Shown piece after piece: positions 6,843-15,274 of a stretch of DNA of 16,199 bases. Within the stretch, counting starts at the first letter, position 1. Each line of letters opens with the position of its first letter. The stretch is from Lachnospiraceae bacterium (GTDB lineage Bacteria; Bacillota; Clostridia; Lachnospirales; Lachnospiraceae). The stretch is from the NCBI GenBank assembly GCA_900770345.1, contig CAAGKF010000399.1, positions 1-16,199 on the forward strand, given 5' to 3'. The notes beneath the pieces are model-generated. The model was not told the origin of the DNA, did not search any database, and saw nothing but the letters and a program-made list of their open reading frames with translations. The translations under genes and the position numbers were made by a program.

Positions 6843-7537
6843 GATATTACGATTACTCTAAGTCTCAGCTTGAAGCGAAAGCAGAAAATCTTGTGCGTGA
6901 GACAAATCCGGCACGGCTTCTGCAGCCTGAAAAGATAGATGTTTATGATGTTATTGATTTTCTTGGCTGTACGCCAGATTGGTTGTATTTGACTCCGGTT
7001 GGGAAAATCCTTGGCATGACAGCGTTTTCTGATTTTATCTGGCCGGCATGGCCTTCATCTCACTTCGAAACTGGAATGCAGCCACATGAAGTTTCTGTTC
7101 AAAAAGGCACAATATTGATTGATCAATCTTTAGTAGATGCTGAAGACAAGGAAAAAGAACGATTTACTGTAATGCACGAGTGCTTTCATTGGATATTGCA
7201 TCAAAAATGCTATCAACGTTTTCGCAAGGAATATTCAGCAATATGTACAAGCAGTATGATACGAAATACCAACAAGAAACCGATGACGGCACTGGAGATC
7301 AATGAATGGCAGGCTAATTATTGCGCAGCAAGTTTTCTTATGCCAAAAGCGGCAGTTGAACACGTATTTTCGCAAGCATTAGGACAAGAAGCGGTGATTG
7401 GTTCATATCTTGATCCATGTGACGGGAAAGTAAAATCTGCCATTCACGAAAGTGCAGAACAATTTGGTGTCCATTACTCACCAATGCTTTATCGACTGCA
7501 GGGACTACAAATAGTCAAGAAAACGGTCAATTACTAG
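6839..7537 (+). CDS. immA: ImmA/IrrE-family zinc metallopeptidase (anti-repressor)
   Basis: A 232-aa protein with the zinc-protease signature MHECFHW (HExxH, residues 113-117) and the downstream family motif EINEWQANYCAASFLMP (residues 153-169), where E156 is the expected third zinc ligand and MP ends the conserved block. In the ICEBs1 model the family member cleaves the partner repressor upon signalling and so derepresses the element. The start is GTG at 6839 inside the stop region of the upstream regulator (GTGA overlap), showing tight coupling. The length is in the usual range. It ends 14 bp before hsdM, so the R-M genes are probably co-transcribed. No signal peptide or membrane segment is seen; it should be cytoplasmic. 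Confidence 0.9.
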   Translation: MRYYDYSKSQLEAKAENLVRETNPARLLQPEKIDVYDVIDFLGCTPDWLYLTPVGKILGMTAFSDFIWPAWPSSHFETGMQPHEVSVQKGTILIDQSLVDAEDKEKERFTVMHECFHWILHQKCYQRFRKEYSAICTSSMIRNTNKKPMTALEINEWQANYCAASFLMPKAAVEHVFSQALGQEAVIGSYLDPCDGKVKSAIHESAEQFGVHYSPMLYRLQGLQIVKKTVNY

Positions 7538-7551
7538 GAAAGTAGGCAAGT

Positions 7552-9618
7552 ATGAATTTAGCAACGTATAACTCATTGAAGGCATTTATCTGGAGCATTG
7601 CCAATGACTGCCTTGTAGATACATATGATGTAGGAGATTACCGGAAGATCATACTTCCATTTCTTGTCATCCGTCGATTTGATGCGGTGCTTGAACCGAC
7701 ACATGATAAGGTGATTGAAGAAAAGAAAAAGCTGGAAGCAAAGCATATTACAGTGGATTTTGATCCGATTCTGGAAAATATTGCCGGACAAGCGTTCGTC
7801 AACCGCTCTGAATTTACCCTGAGAGATCTCAAATCCAGAACAAATCAGCAACAGCTGAAGAAGGATTTTATCAATTATTTGGATGGTTTTTCTGGCAATG
7901 TCCAGGATATACTCAATAAGTTTCATATCAGAAATGAAATTGATCGTTTATCGGAACAGGACCGACTTGGCCTTCTGATTGAGAAGTTCGTGGATGAACG
8001 TTACAACTTCAGCAATCAACCTGTCCTGAATCCAGATGGGACTGTGCGAATCGAAGCTCTTGATAACCATACCATGGGTATGCTTTTTGAAGAAGTGATT
8101 CGTATGTTCAACGAGGAAACGAATGTTACAGATGCAGGACGGCATTTTACGCCACGCGACATCGTTGAACTGATGGCGGATCTGGCTTTTATCCCGGTGC
8201 AGGATCAGATAGAAAGTACCACATATCGCATATATGACGGTGCAGCAGGAACCGGCGGAATGCTTACGGTAGGAGAAGCACACATTGAAGAACTCGCAGC
8301 AAAATCTGGCAAGAGCGTATCAATCAATCTTTTCGGTCAGGAGAATGCTGATGAAACCTATGCAATCGCGAGGGCGGATATGCTTGTCAAGGGTGAAGGA
8401 CGGCAGGCAGATAATATCCGTTTTGGCTCAACAATTTCCGAGGATAAATTTGCTGGTGAAGAATTTGACTTCATGCTGTCAAATCCGCCCTTTGGTACGC
8501 CGTGGAAGTCAGACCTGAAAACATGGGGTGATATCAAAAAAGAGGAAATTAACGATAAACGCTTTGTCATCAATTATGACGGAAATCCTGAATATTCTCT
8601 TGTGCCGGATATCGGAGATGCGCAGATGCTGTTTCTTGCCAATAACATTAGCAAGATGAAGAAATCAACGGCACTTGGCAGTCGTATCGTGGAAGTTCAC
8701 AATGGTTCTTCTTTGTTCACGGGTAAAGCAGGCGGCGGGGCAAGTAATTTGCGACGCTATATCTTTGAACAGGATCTTTGTGAGGCTATTGTCGCTTTAC
8801 CGGAAAACATGTTCTATAACACCGGAATCGGAACATATCTCTGGGTGCTTACAAATCACAAGGCACCAAAGCGGAGAGGTTATGTTCAGCTGATTGATGC
8901 AAGTTCGTTTAAGGCGCCGCTTAGAAAAAATCTCGGCAACAAGAATTGCGAAATCACAAAAGAATTTCGTGAGAAGATCATGGGATATCTCCAGGATTTC
9001 ACAGAAGCGGATCCGGAATACAGCAAAGTGTTCCCTAATGAGGAATTTGGATTCTATGCAGTGGATGTACAGCGTCCGCTGCGGTTGAGAGTGGATTTTT
9101 CAGAGGAGAAGATGTCAGCTTATGCAAAGGATGGAAAAGATTCGGAATTTGCCGCATTCCTGAAGGATTATAAGAGAAAGGCAGGTTCTCTACCGCTGAA
9201 TAATTTTAGTTTGCTTATGAGTAATCTTGCCGAAGCGGCAAAGACTACAGGCATCAAGTTTACTGTGAAGCGGCAGAAGGCAATCCGTGACTTCTTCACA
9301 GTGAAAGATGACAATGCGGAGATTGTACTTGACAAGAAAGGCAATCCGGAAGCTGACAAGGAACTCAAGGATTCAGAACAGGTGCCGCTGACCTATAAAG
9401 GTGGCATGGAGGCCTTTTTCAAAGACGAAGTAGCGCCGTATTCTCCGGATGCTTGGATGGACTACGACTCTGCTGTCATTGGTTATGAGTTGAGTTTTAC
9501 GAAGTATTTCTATAAGCCGATAGAACTTAGAAGTATAGAAGATATAGTCAGCGACATTCAGACAATTGAGAAGAGTACAGACGGACTTCTTGTAGATATA
9601 TGTGGAGACAACGCTTGA
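7552..9618 (+). CDS. hsdM: Type I restriction-modification system DNA methyltransferase subunit (HsdM)
   Basis: A 688-aa N6-adenine methyltransferase subunit. Residues about 5-150 form the helical HsdM N-terminal domain. The AdoMet-binding motif I is YDGAAGTGGM (residues 228-237) and the catalytic motif IV is NPPFG (311-315), both intact. The region from about residue 170 (MGMLFEEVIRMFNEE) and GRHFTPRDIVELMA is the usual stretch before motif I. At 688 residues it is longer than the roughly 500-550-residue classical subunits; the extra part lies C-terminal to about residue 500 and is lysine- and acid-rich. The ATG has a modest AGGAAAG site (7536-7542). Its stop overlaps the hsdS start (TGATG). 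With HsdS it forms the modification enzyme, protecting the host sequence. Confidence 0.97.
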   Translation: MNLATYNSLKAFIWSIANDCLVDTYDVGDYRKIILPFLVIRRFDAVLEPTHDKVIEEKKKLEAKHITVDFDPILENIAGQAFVNRSEFTLRDLKSRTNQQQLKKDFINYLDGFSGNVQDILNKFHIRNEIDRLSEQDRLGLLIEKFVDERYNFSNQPVLNPDGTVRIEALDNHTMGMLFEEVIRMFNEETNVTDAGRHFTPRDIVELMADLAFIPVQDQIESTTYRIYDGAAGTGGMLTVGEAHIEELAAKSGKSVSINLFGQENADETYAIARADMLVKGEGRQADNIRFGSTISEDKFAGEEFDFMLSNPPFGTPWKSDLKTWGDIKKEEINDKRFVINYDGNPEYSLVPDIGDAQMLFLANNISKMKKSTALGSRIVEVHNGSSLFTGKAGGGASNLRRYIFEQDLCEAIVALPENMFYNTGIGTYLWVLTNHKAPKRRGYVQLIDASSFKAPLRKNLGNKNCEITKEFREKIMGYLQDFTEADPEYSKVFPNEEFGFYAVDVQRPLRLRVDFSEEKMSAYAKDGKDSEFAAFLKDYKRKAGSLPLNNFSLLMSNLAEAAKTTGIKFTVKRQKAIRDFFTVKDDNAEIVLDKKGNPEADKELKDSEQVPLTYKGGMEAFFKDEVAPYSPDAWMDYDSAVIGYELSFTKYFYKPIELRSIEDIVSDIQTIEKSTDGLLVDICGDNA

Positions 9619-10985
9619 TGACTAAAGAATATAAGAGTTATCAAAAGGGACAGCTTCCTTGGATTCATAGGATACCTGAACACTGGAGATGGGTTCGAAA
9701 CGGAAGCCTTCTTTACAAAAAGAAGGTTATTGTTGGAAAAAAGTATTCCAATTATAATTTGTTGTCACTTACAACCAACGGAATAAGACAGAAGGATATT
9801 AACGATGTTAAGGGAAAAGTCCCGGAGTCATATGACAATTATCAGGAAGTCGATTATGGAGATATGGTATTCTGCTTGTTCGACTTAGATTGTTCAGCGG
9901 TGTTTTCAGGATTATCTAATGAGCACGGAATGATTACATCGGCTTATGATGTAGCGCAGATAAATAACAGTATCGTCAACAGTCAGTTTTTGTCGTATTG
10001 GTTTGATTCTGTTTTTGCGGGTAGATATTACAAGATATTTTCGCGAACGGTTCGCTATACAGTGAATTTCGATTCATTTACGTCTATTAAGAGTCCTGTG
10101 CCTTCTAGAAAGGAGCAGGATCAAATTGTAAGATTCCTTGATTGGAAAATCTCGGAGATGAATCACTTCATCAATGAAAAACGTAAAGAAATAACAAAGC
10201 TGGAAGAACTGAAACAAACGATAATAAGCAATTATGTATTTCATGGATTGGTCAGCGATACAGAGTACAAAGACACTGGCTATCATTGGATTCCATCTAT
10301 TCCGGAACACTGGAAGTTGCTGCGTAATAAATACATTTTCCATGAGCGAGTAGCATATTCCGTAAGTGGAAAGGAAACTCTTCTTAGTGTATCAAAGCAT
10401 TATGGAGTTAAAAGGTACTGCGATCTCAAGGCGGATGAGCAGTTTGCTACGATAAAACCTGCAGAGTCACTTGCTGGTTATAAGATTGTTAAGAAGCATG
10501 ATCTCGTAATGAATATCATGCGTGCAAGAAACGGAAGTTATGGTATATCAGATTTTGATGGTATAGTCAGTCCGGCATATTGTGTTTATTCCTTGAACGA
10601 TTTCTGCGATCCAGCTTATATGCATTATTTATTGCGTACACCTCAGATTATGGCAATATTCGAGGCTTATGCTTATGGAATAGCAGAACATAGGAGACGG
10701 CTTTACGCTGAAGACTTTTTGCGAATTTGCTCTCCAGTCCCTCCCAGAGAGGAGCAGGTAGAGATCGCGAAGAAATGTAAGGAACAAGAAAAATATATTG
10801 ATGAACTGATTTCAAATATCAGAAGAGAAATTGAGCTTGTCAAAGAACTAAAAACACGAACGATCTCAGATGTTGTTACCGGGCAAGTTGATGTTCGGGA
10901 TGTTGTGATCCCGGAATATACCAAAGAAGAGGAGATTCAAGAGGATTCGGACAATGATCCTGAAGAGGAGACGGAGGAGGTGTAA
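9618..10985 (+). CDS. hsdS: Type I restriction-modification system specificity subunit (HsdS)
   Basis: A 455-aa specificity subunit that recognises the bipartite DNA target. It is clearly built as two halves. Target recognition domain 1 starts with GQLPWIHRIPEHWRWVRN (residues 11-28) and domain 2 with YHWIPSIPEHWKLLRN (222-237). Each is followed by a conserved helical spacer: EQDQIVRFLDWKI and following to about residue 205, and EEQVEIAKKCKEQEKYIDEL and following to about 418. The end of the second spacer, VVTGQVDVRDV, is typical. A strongly acidic tail (residues 436-455) closes the protein. I chose ATG 9618, which overlaps the hsdM stop as TGATG with GGAG about 10 nt upstream, over the in-frame ATG at 9600. 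The target sequence cannot be predicted by eye. Confidence 0.95.
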   Translation: MTKEYKSYQKGQLPWIHRIPEHWRWVRNGSLLYKKKVIVGKKYSNYNLLSLTTNGIRQKDINDVKGKVPESYDNYQEVDYGDMVFCLFDLDCSAVFSGLSNEHGMITSAYDVAQINNSIVNSQFLSYWFDSVFAGRYYKIFSRTVRYTVNFDSFTSIKSPVPSRKEQDQIVRFLDWKISEMNHFINEKRKEITKLEELKQTIISNYVFHGLVSDTEYKDTGYHWIPSIPEHWKLLRNKYIFHERVAYSVSGKETLLSVSKHYGVKRYCDLKADEQFATIKPAESLAGYKIVKKHDLVMNIMRARNGSYGISDFDGIVSPAYCVYSLNDFCDPAYMHYLLRTPQIMAIFEAYAYGIAEHRRRLYAEDFLRICSPVPPREEQVEIAKKCKEQEKYIDELISNIRREIELVKELKTRTISDVVTGQVDVRDVVIPEYTKEEEIQEDSDNDPEEETEEV

Positions 10986-10990
10986 TTCTC

Positions 10991-13900
10991 ATGCCGAGTA
11001 ATGTCAAAGAAAATGGCCTTGAGACCCTGATTGTGAAATGGCTTGTTGAGCATAACCATTATGAGCAGGGGATGAACTCCGATTACAACAAGCAGTATGC
11101 TGTTGACGAGACCAGATTATTCCGTTTTCTGCGCGGAACGCAGGAAAGAAAACTGCAGGATCTTCGTATTCTGGACAGCCCAATAGAGAAAAAGAAATTC
11201 ATGGATCGCCTGACCAGAAAACTTTCTGATGCAGGCGTCATTGAAGTGCTTCGTCACGGAATGAAGTATAAGAATCAGACTTTGGATTTTTATATGGTTC
11301 AGCCAAGTCTTGGAAATCCAGACGCAGCAGAGGATTATCAGAAAAATATATTCAGCGTCACCCGTCAGCTTCGTTATTCAGAAGATTATGGGAAGCTGGC
11401 ACTGGATCTTTGCGTTTTTCTGAACGGACTTCCGATTATGACGTTTGAACTAAAGAACCAGCTTACAAAGCAAAATGTAGGGGACGCCATCAGACAGTAT
11501 AAAACGGATAGGCTTCCGAGTGAACTGTTATTCAGTTTTAAACGCTGCATTGTGCATTTTGCGGTTGATGACAATGAAGTTCATATGTGCACAAACCTCT
11601 GCGGTGACAGTTCGTTTTTCCTCCCGTTTAACAAGGGGGACAACGATGGTGCAGGAAATCCTCCAAATCCGAGTGGAATCAGGACGGACTATTTGTGGAA
11701 AGAAATTCTTACAAAAGCCACACTCTCGAATATTCTGGAAAACTATGTGCAGATTATTGAAGAGAAGGATGAAGATACTGGAAAGAAGAGCTATAAGCAG
11801 ATATTTCCTCGTTATCACCAGTTATACGTCGTTACTCATCTTCTCGCGGATGCCGCAGCAGATGGTGTCGGTCATCGCTATCTGATTCAGCACAGTGCAG
11901 GCAGTGGAAAATCCAATTCGATTGCCTGGCTGGCGCATCAGCTGGTTACCCTTCGTAACCAGCAGGGAAAAGTTTTCGATACGATAATTGTCGTAACAGA
12001 TCGAGTTAACCTGGATAAACAGGTCCGCGATACAATTCGGCAGTTTATGCAAGTTTCCAATACAGTGGGATGGGCAAAAAGCGCAGCCGACCTTAAACAG
12101 CTGATGTTGGAAGGAAAGAGCATTATTATAACGATTGTCCATAAATTTCAGTTCATTATGGATGCGATGGACAATGAATTCAGGGACCGTCGATTTGCAA
12201 TTATCATAGACGAAGCACATTCCAGTCAAAATGGAAGTCTCGCGGCGAAGATGAATATCGTTGTCTCAGGTAATACTTACGATGATGACGATTCTCTTGA
12301 AGATAAAATCAACAGTCTGATCGAAGGCAGAAAAATGGCTAAGAATGCGAGCTACTTTGCATTCACGGCAACGCCCAAAAACAAGACGTTGGAAATGTTT
12401 GGTCAGAAACTTGTTGATGAGAATGGCAATCCCATTTTAAACGAAGACGGAACACAGAAGGCGAAGCCTCATTATGTCTATACAATGAAGCAAGCTATTG
12501 AAGAGCATTTTATTCTGGACGTCTTGCGGAATTATACGCCGTATCAAAGTTTTTATAAGATTGTGAAGACGGTTGAAGATGATCCGCTATTTGATAAAAA
12601 GCCGGCACAGAGACTGCTGCGATATTTCGTAGAATCGCAGAAAATTGCTGTAAATCAAAAGGCCGGAATTATCGTTGAGCATTTTCACGATCAGGTTGCC
12701 AGAAAAATAGGCGGACAGGCACGTGCAATGGTTGTGACAAGCAGCATTAAACGTGCTATCGAGTATTATTTTCAGATATCCAGATTACTGAAAGAACGAG
12801 ATAGTCAATATCGTGCGATAGTGGCTTTCTCAGGCGAGAGTGAATTTGACGGAGAAGTCTATGACGAAGCCAAACTCAATGGATTTCCCAGTAATCAGAT
12901 TGAAAAGAAATTCAAACGTGACCCTTATCGATTCCTGATTGTCGCTAATAAATTTCAGACAGGATATGATGAGCCATTGCTCCAGACAATGTACGTTGAT
13001 AAACGGCTTTCAGACGTAAAAGCTGTTCAGACATTATCCCGACTGAATCGGTGCTATCCGAAAAAGGTTGATACGTTTGTCTTGGACTTTGCCAATGATC
13101 CGGAAGATATCAAGAAAGCATTTTCCAGATACTATAAGACGACAATTCTTTCTGGAGAAACAGACGTCAATAAGCTGAATGACCTTGTAGAGACAATGGA
13201 GCCGATGGAAGTATATCTTCCGGAGGATGTTGATGTGCTCGTGAGTCGATATCTTGGGAATGCAGAAAGAGATCAGCTGGATCCGATATTGGATCGCTGT
13301 GTCGAAAGATACCGTCAAATGGATCTGGATGATCAGATTGAATTCAAGAGCTCAGCCAAGACTTTTGTGCGAACCTATAATTTTCTTTCGTCGATTCTGC
13401 CTTATGGCAAGGTTGAATGGGAGAAATTATCTATTTTCCTTAATCTGCTGATCAGTAAATTGCCAAAACCAGATACCGATAATGGCACTGAAGATATTTT
13501 GAACGATGTAGATTTGGAAAGTTATCGTCTGGTAGCACAGGAAACAATGTCTTTGCAATTAGAGGATAAAGACGCGGAAATAGACCCTGTTCCTGTAAAA
13601 ACTGACGTTGGAATCCCCGTGCCAGATGAGGACACATTGACAAATATCGTCGCGGCATTTGATGAAATGTGGGGGAACATTGACTGGACAGATGAAGACC
13701 GCGTCAGAAAACAGATCGCTGACTTGCCTGATATGGTTCGCAAAGATGAAAAATATCAAAATGCCATGCGTTATTCTGATGCTCAGAATGCTCGCGACGA
13801 AAGCGATCGGGCGACGGAAGAAGCTATCATGAAGATGATGACTTCTGGAATGGAATTGTATACCGCATTCGCCGGCGATAAGAGAAATAGAAATAATCAA

Positions 13901-14020
13901 TCCTTCAAGAAATGGCTGCTGGATTTTGTTTTTAATACGACTTACAAACCAGCTCGTGAAGAAAACAATAATCAAGAGCTAGGCATGGTCGCCGAGAGTA
14001 AAGCAGAATACAAGATATAG
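10991..14020 (+). CDS. hsdR: Type I restriction-modification system endonuclease/translocase subunit (HsdR)
   Basis: A 1009-aa restriction subunit. The N-terminal PD-(D/E)xK nuclease is visible: D139 in KLALDLCVFLNG, then E153-L-K155 in MTFELKN, and a downstream QYK at 169-171. The superfamily 2 translocase follows: P-loop AGSGKSNS (303-310), DEAH box IIIDEAHS (404-411), motif III FAFTATPK, and the C-terminal motor motifs ANKFQTGYDEP and QTLSRLNR. The C-terminal third is helical and would dock on HsdM/HsdS. The length matches EcoR124-like subunits and no frameshift is seen, so the system is probably active. The ATG has AGGAGGTG (10975-10982) 8 nt upstream, encoded within the acidic tail of HsdS. 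Confidence 0.97.
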   Translation: MPSNVKENGLETLIVKWLVEHNHYEQGMNSDYNKQYAVDETRLFRFLRGTQERKLQDLRILDSPIEKKKFMDRLTRKLSDAGVIEVLRHGMKYKNQTLDFYMVQPSLGNPDAAEDYQKNIFSVTRQLRYSEDYGKLALDLCVFLNGLPIMTFELKNQLTKQNVGDAIRQYKTDRLPSELLFSFKRCIVHFAVDDNEVHMCTNLCGDSSFFLPFNKGDNDGAGNPPNPSGIRTDYLWKEILTKATLSNILENYVQIIEEKDEDTGKKSYKQIFPRYHQLYVVTHLLADAAADGVGHRYLIQHSAGSGKSNSIAWLAHQLVTLRNQQGKVFDTIIVVTDRVNLDKQVRDTIRQFMQVSNTVGWAKSAADLKQLMLEGKSIIITIVHKFQFIMDAMDNEFRDRRFAIIIDEAHSSQNGSLAAKMNIVVSGNTYDDDDSLEDKINSLIEGRKMAKNASYFAFTATPKNKTLEMFGQKLVDENGNPILNEDGTQKAKPHYVYTMKQAIEEHFILDVLRNYTPYQSFYKIVKTVEDDPLFDKKPAQRLLRYFVESQKIAVNQKAGIIVEHFHDQVARKIGGQARAMVVTSSIKRAIEYYFQISRLLKERDSQYRAIVAFSGESEFDGEVYDEAKLNGFPSNQIEKKFKRDPYRFLIVANKFQTGYDEPLLQTMYVDKRLSDVKAVQTLSRLNRCYPKKVDTFVLDFANDPEDIKKAFSRYYKTTILSGETDVNKLNDLVETMEPMEVYLPEDVDVLVSRYLGNAERDQLDPILDRCVERYRQMDLDDQIEFKSSAKTFVRTYNFLSSILPYGKVEWEKLSIFLNLLISKLPKPDTDNGTEDILNDVDLESYRLVAQETMSLQLEDKDAEIDPVPVKTDVGIPVPDEDTLTNIVAAFDEMWGNIDWTDEDRVRKQIADLPDMVRKDEKYQNAMRYSDAQNARDESDRATEEAIMKMMTSGMELYTAFAGDKRNRNNQSFKKWLLDFVFNTTYKPAREENNNQELGMVAESKAEYKI

Positions 14021-14049
14021 TTGACACGAGGATAATGGGGTGTTATCTT
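14021..14049 (+). promoter_or_regulatory. Candidate promoter for the DUF4417 cassette
   Basis: TTGACA (14021-14026) begins immediately after the hsdR stop codon. After 17 bp it is followed by TATCTT (14044-14049), a perfect -35 with a weaker -10. Transcription would begin near 14056, inside an inverted repeat (14054-14083) that may act as an operator. It would give the right-hand cassette a promoter independent of the R-M operon. Confidence 0.55.
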
Positions 14050-14053
14050 GATG

Positions 14054-14083
14054 TTAGAAATAAGCGAACACGCATATTTCTAA
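14054..14083. repeat. Perfect inverted repeat at the start of the intergenic transcript
   Basis: TTAGAAATA (14054-14062) and TATTTCTAA (14075-14083) are a perfect 9-bp inverted repeat around a 12-nt spacer, located at the predicted start point of the candidate promoter at 14021. An operator or a 5' protective hairpin are both possible. It is AT-rich and has no T-tract, so a terminator is unlikely. Confidence 0.5.
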
Positions 14084-14088
14084 TACAT

Positions 14089-14190
14089 GGTCAAAAATAA
14101 AATGCGGATGATTGGCGTCATCCACATCTTATACAGGACTAGATATACATCCTATCAACACACCGTGAGTATATCACATCCTTTTTGACC
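14089..14190 (+). ncRNA. Candidate structured RNA with a three-way junction (unclassified)
   Basis: Three nested helices can form. P1: GGTCAAAAA (14089-14097) with TTTTTGACC (14182-14190), 9 bp perfect. P2: ATGCGGATGA (14102-14111) with TCATCCACAT (14118-14127), 10 bp with one mismatch. P3: GATATAC (14142-14148) with GTATATC (14169-14175), 7 bp perfect, with a 20-nt loop. P1 closes P2 and P3 as in a multibranch RNA. The block lies between hsdR and the DUF4417 gene, ends 37 nt before the DUF4417 start, and has a promoter-like sequence upstream. I do not recognise any known RNA family. It may be a 5' leader element, a small RNA, or a set of protein-binding sites. Confidence 0.4.
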
Positions 14191-14227
14191 ACGACAAGTA
14201 ATTTGGCTGCGGCCAGAAAGGACATTG

Positions 14228-14890
14228 ATGAAAAAAACAAAGTTAGACGATGATTTTTATTCTCACCTTACGGAAGGAGCTGATTTTGTAGGTGAAGCCG
14301 GAATCCCGGAATTGCTTGATTTGCAGAATGTGGAAATTCCCCGTGCACTTTTGCCATTTGAGAAAATTAACTGCGAAGAATATGACAAGCGGCGATACGT
14401 TCACTTTTACATGCATGATAAGTACTTCGGCAAGATCCTGTCGGATACGGATAAGTATATACCTGCTCTTATGCAGTTTGATGGCGTCATCACACCGGAT
14501 TTTTCGATGCTGATAGGGCAGTCAAGGTGTTTGCTGGAGACTCAGACTTATTTCAACAGAGCAGTCGGTTACTATCTGCAAAGACACGGAATACCTGTGA
14601 TCGCAAATATTCGCTGGAGCGATTCAAGCAGTTACGATTACTGCTTTCTGGGAGTGCCGAAACATTCTATCGTCGCTGTGAGTACACATGGATGTATTCG
14701 TTCCGACCAGCAGAAAAAAGTCTTTAAGGATGGACTGGCTGAAATGCTCAAAGTCCTTGAACCTACCGATATCTTGGTACACGGACATATGCCGGAATCT
14801 GTATTCGGAGAATTTCAATCCTCCTATCGATTCCATCGATATCCAAGCTTATTCGAAGAAAAGCACGGAATGGATATGGAGGTGGCATAA
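14228..14890 (+). CDS. DUF4417 domain-containing protein
   Basis: A 220-aa protein of the DUF4417 type, a family found in Firmicutes and their mobile elements whose biochemical function I do not know. Recognisable conserved stretches are FDGVITPDFS (84-93), YFNRAVGYYLQRHGIPVIANIRW (from 108), VSTHGC (151-156) and ILVHGHMP (182-189). The alternating strands and helices suggest one compact alpha/beta domain; the histidines and cysteine in the last two motifs could be functional. There is no signal peptide or membrane segment. ATG 14228 has AGAAAGGA (14215-14222) 5 nt upstream. The next gene starts 2 nt after its stop, so the two are translated from one mRNA. The codon pattern is similar to the R-M genes. 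Confidence 0.75.
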   Translation: MKKTKLDDDFYSHLTEGADFVGEAGIPELLDLQNVEIPRALLPFEKINCEEYDKRRYVHFYMHDKYFGKILSDTDKYIPALMQFDGVITPDFSMLIGQSRCLLETQTYFNRAVGYYLQRHGIPVIANIRWSDSSSYDYCFLGVPKHSIVAVSTHGCIRSDQQKKVFKDGLAEMLKVLEPTDILVHGHMPESVFGEFQSSYRFHRYPSLFEEKHGMDMEVA

Positions 14891-14892
14891 AC

Positions 14893-15267
14893 ATGGGAAC
14901 AGGATATAAGGGCGGTGCTACGTTTCATCATTCCATTTCTGAAAACCTGGGAGAGCTAAAGAAGGCATATCCGTATAAAAACGGATACTTTGGCGAACCG
15001 GGGAAAGGAAGACATTTTACCAGAAATATAAATTCTGATGATCCCGCAAAGGCGGCACGAGAGTTTTATGACAAGGCTGCCTATGGCGGAATTATCCAGC
15101 CAATGGCAAATGGTAAGGGAGAAACTGCCAAGATGAAGGACGGCACGATCATTTCATATAGAGAAGTAACTTCATCAGTTGGAAGCCCAGCCGTGGAAAT
15201 TAATATCTCCAAGAGTACGGATTCTGGTGGAGTAAAGAGACAGAAGATACATTTTGCAAAGGAGTGA
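14893..15267 (+). CDS. Small polymorphic-toxin-domain-like protein
   Basis: A 124-aa glycine- and lysine-rich protein. The C-terminal half (residues about 75-124) has GKGETAKMKDGTIISYREV, then GSPAVEINI and QKIHF at the end. This arrangement resembles the C-terminal toxin domains of WapA-like and other polymorphic toxins, where several end in a DGT.I.yR..SS.GSPAV pattern followed by a KIHF-like strand. The N-terminal half (PYKNGYFGEPGKGRHFTRNI; DDPAKAAREFYDKAAYGG) looks like the linker and first helix of such domains. It has no secretion or delivery domain, so it is a stand-alone domain. GGAGGTGG (14878-14885) lies 7 nt upstream of the ATG. The toxin reading is by motif recall and gene order, not by a search. 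Confidence 0.5.
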   Translation: MGTGYKGGATFHHSISENLGELKKAYPYKNGYFGEPGKGRHFTRNINSDDPAKAAREFYDKAAYGGIIQPMANGKGETAKMKDGTIISYREVTSSVGSPAVEINISKSTDSGGVKRQKIHFAKE

Positions 15268-15274
15268 ATCTGAG

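Noticed and set aside
9618..10985. Phase-variable hsdS by recombination between inverted repeats
   Set aside because: The two TRD starts are only similar at protein level; no long exact DNA repeat, second hsdS fragment or invertase is present in the window.
14089..14190. Small transposable element (MITE) with 9-bp terminal inverted repeats
   Set aside because: No target-site duplication flanks the repeats, and the nested internal stems fit an RNA structure better.
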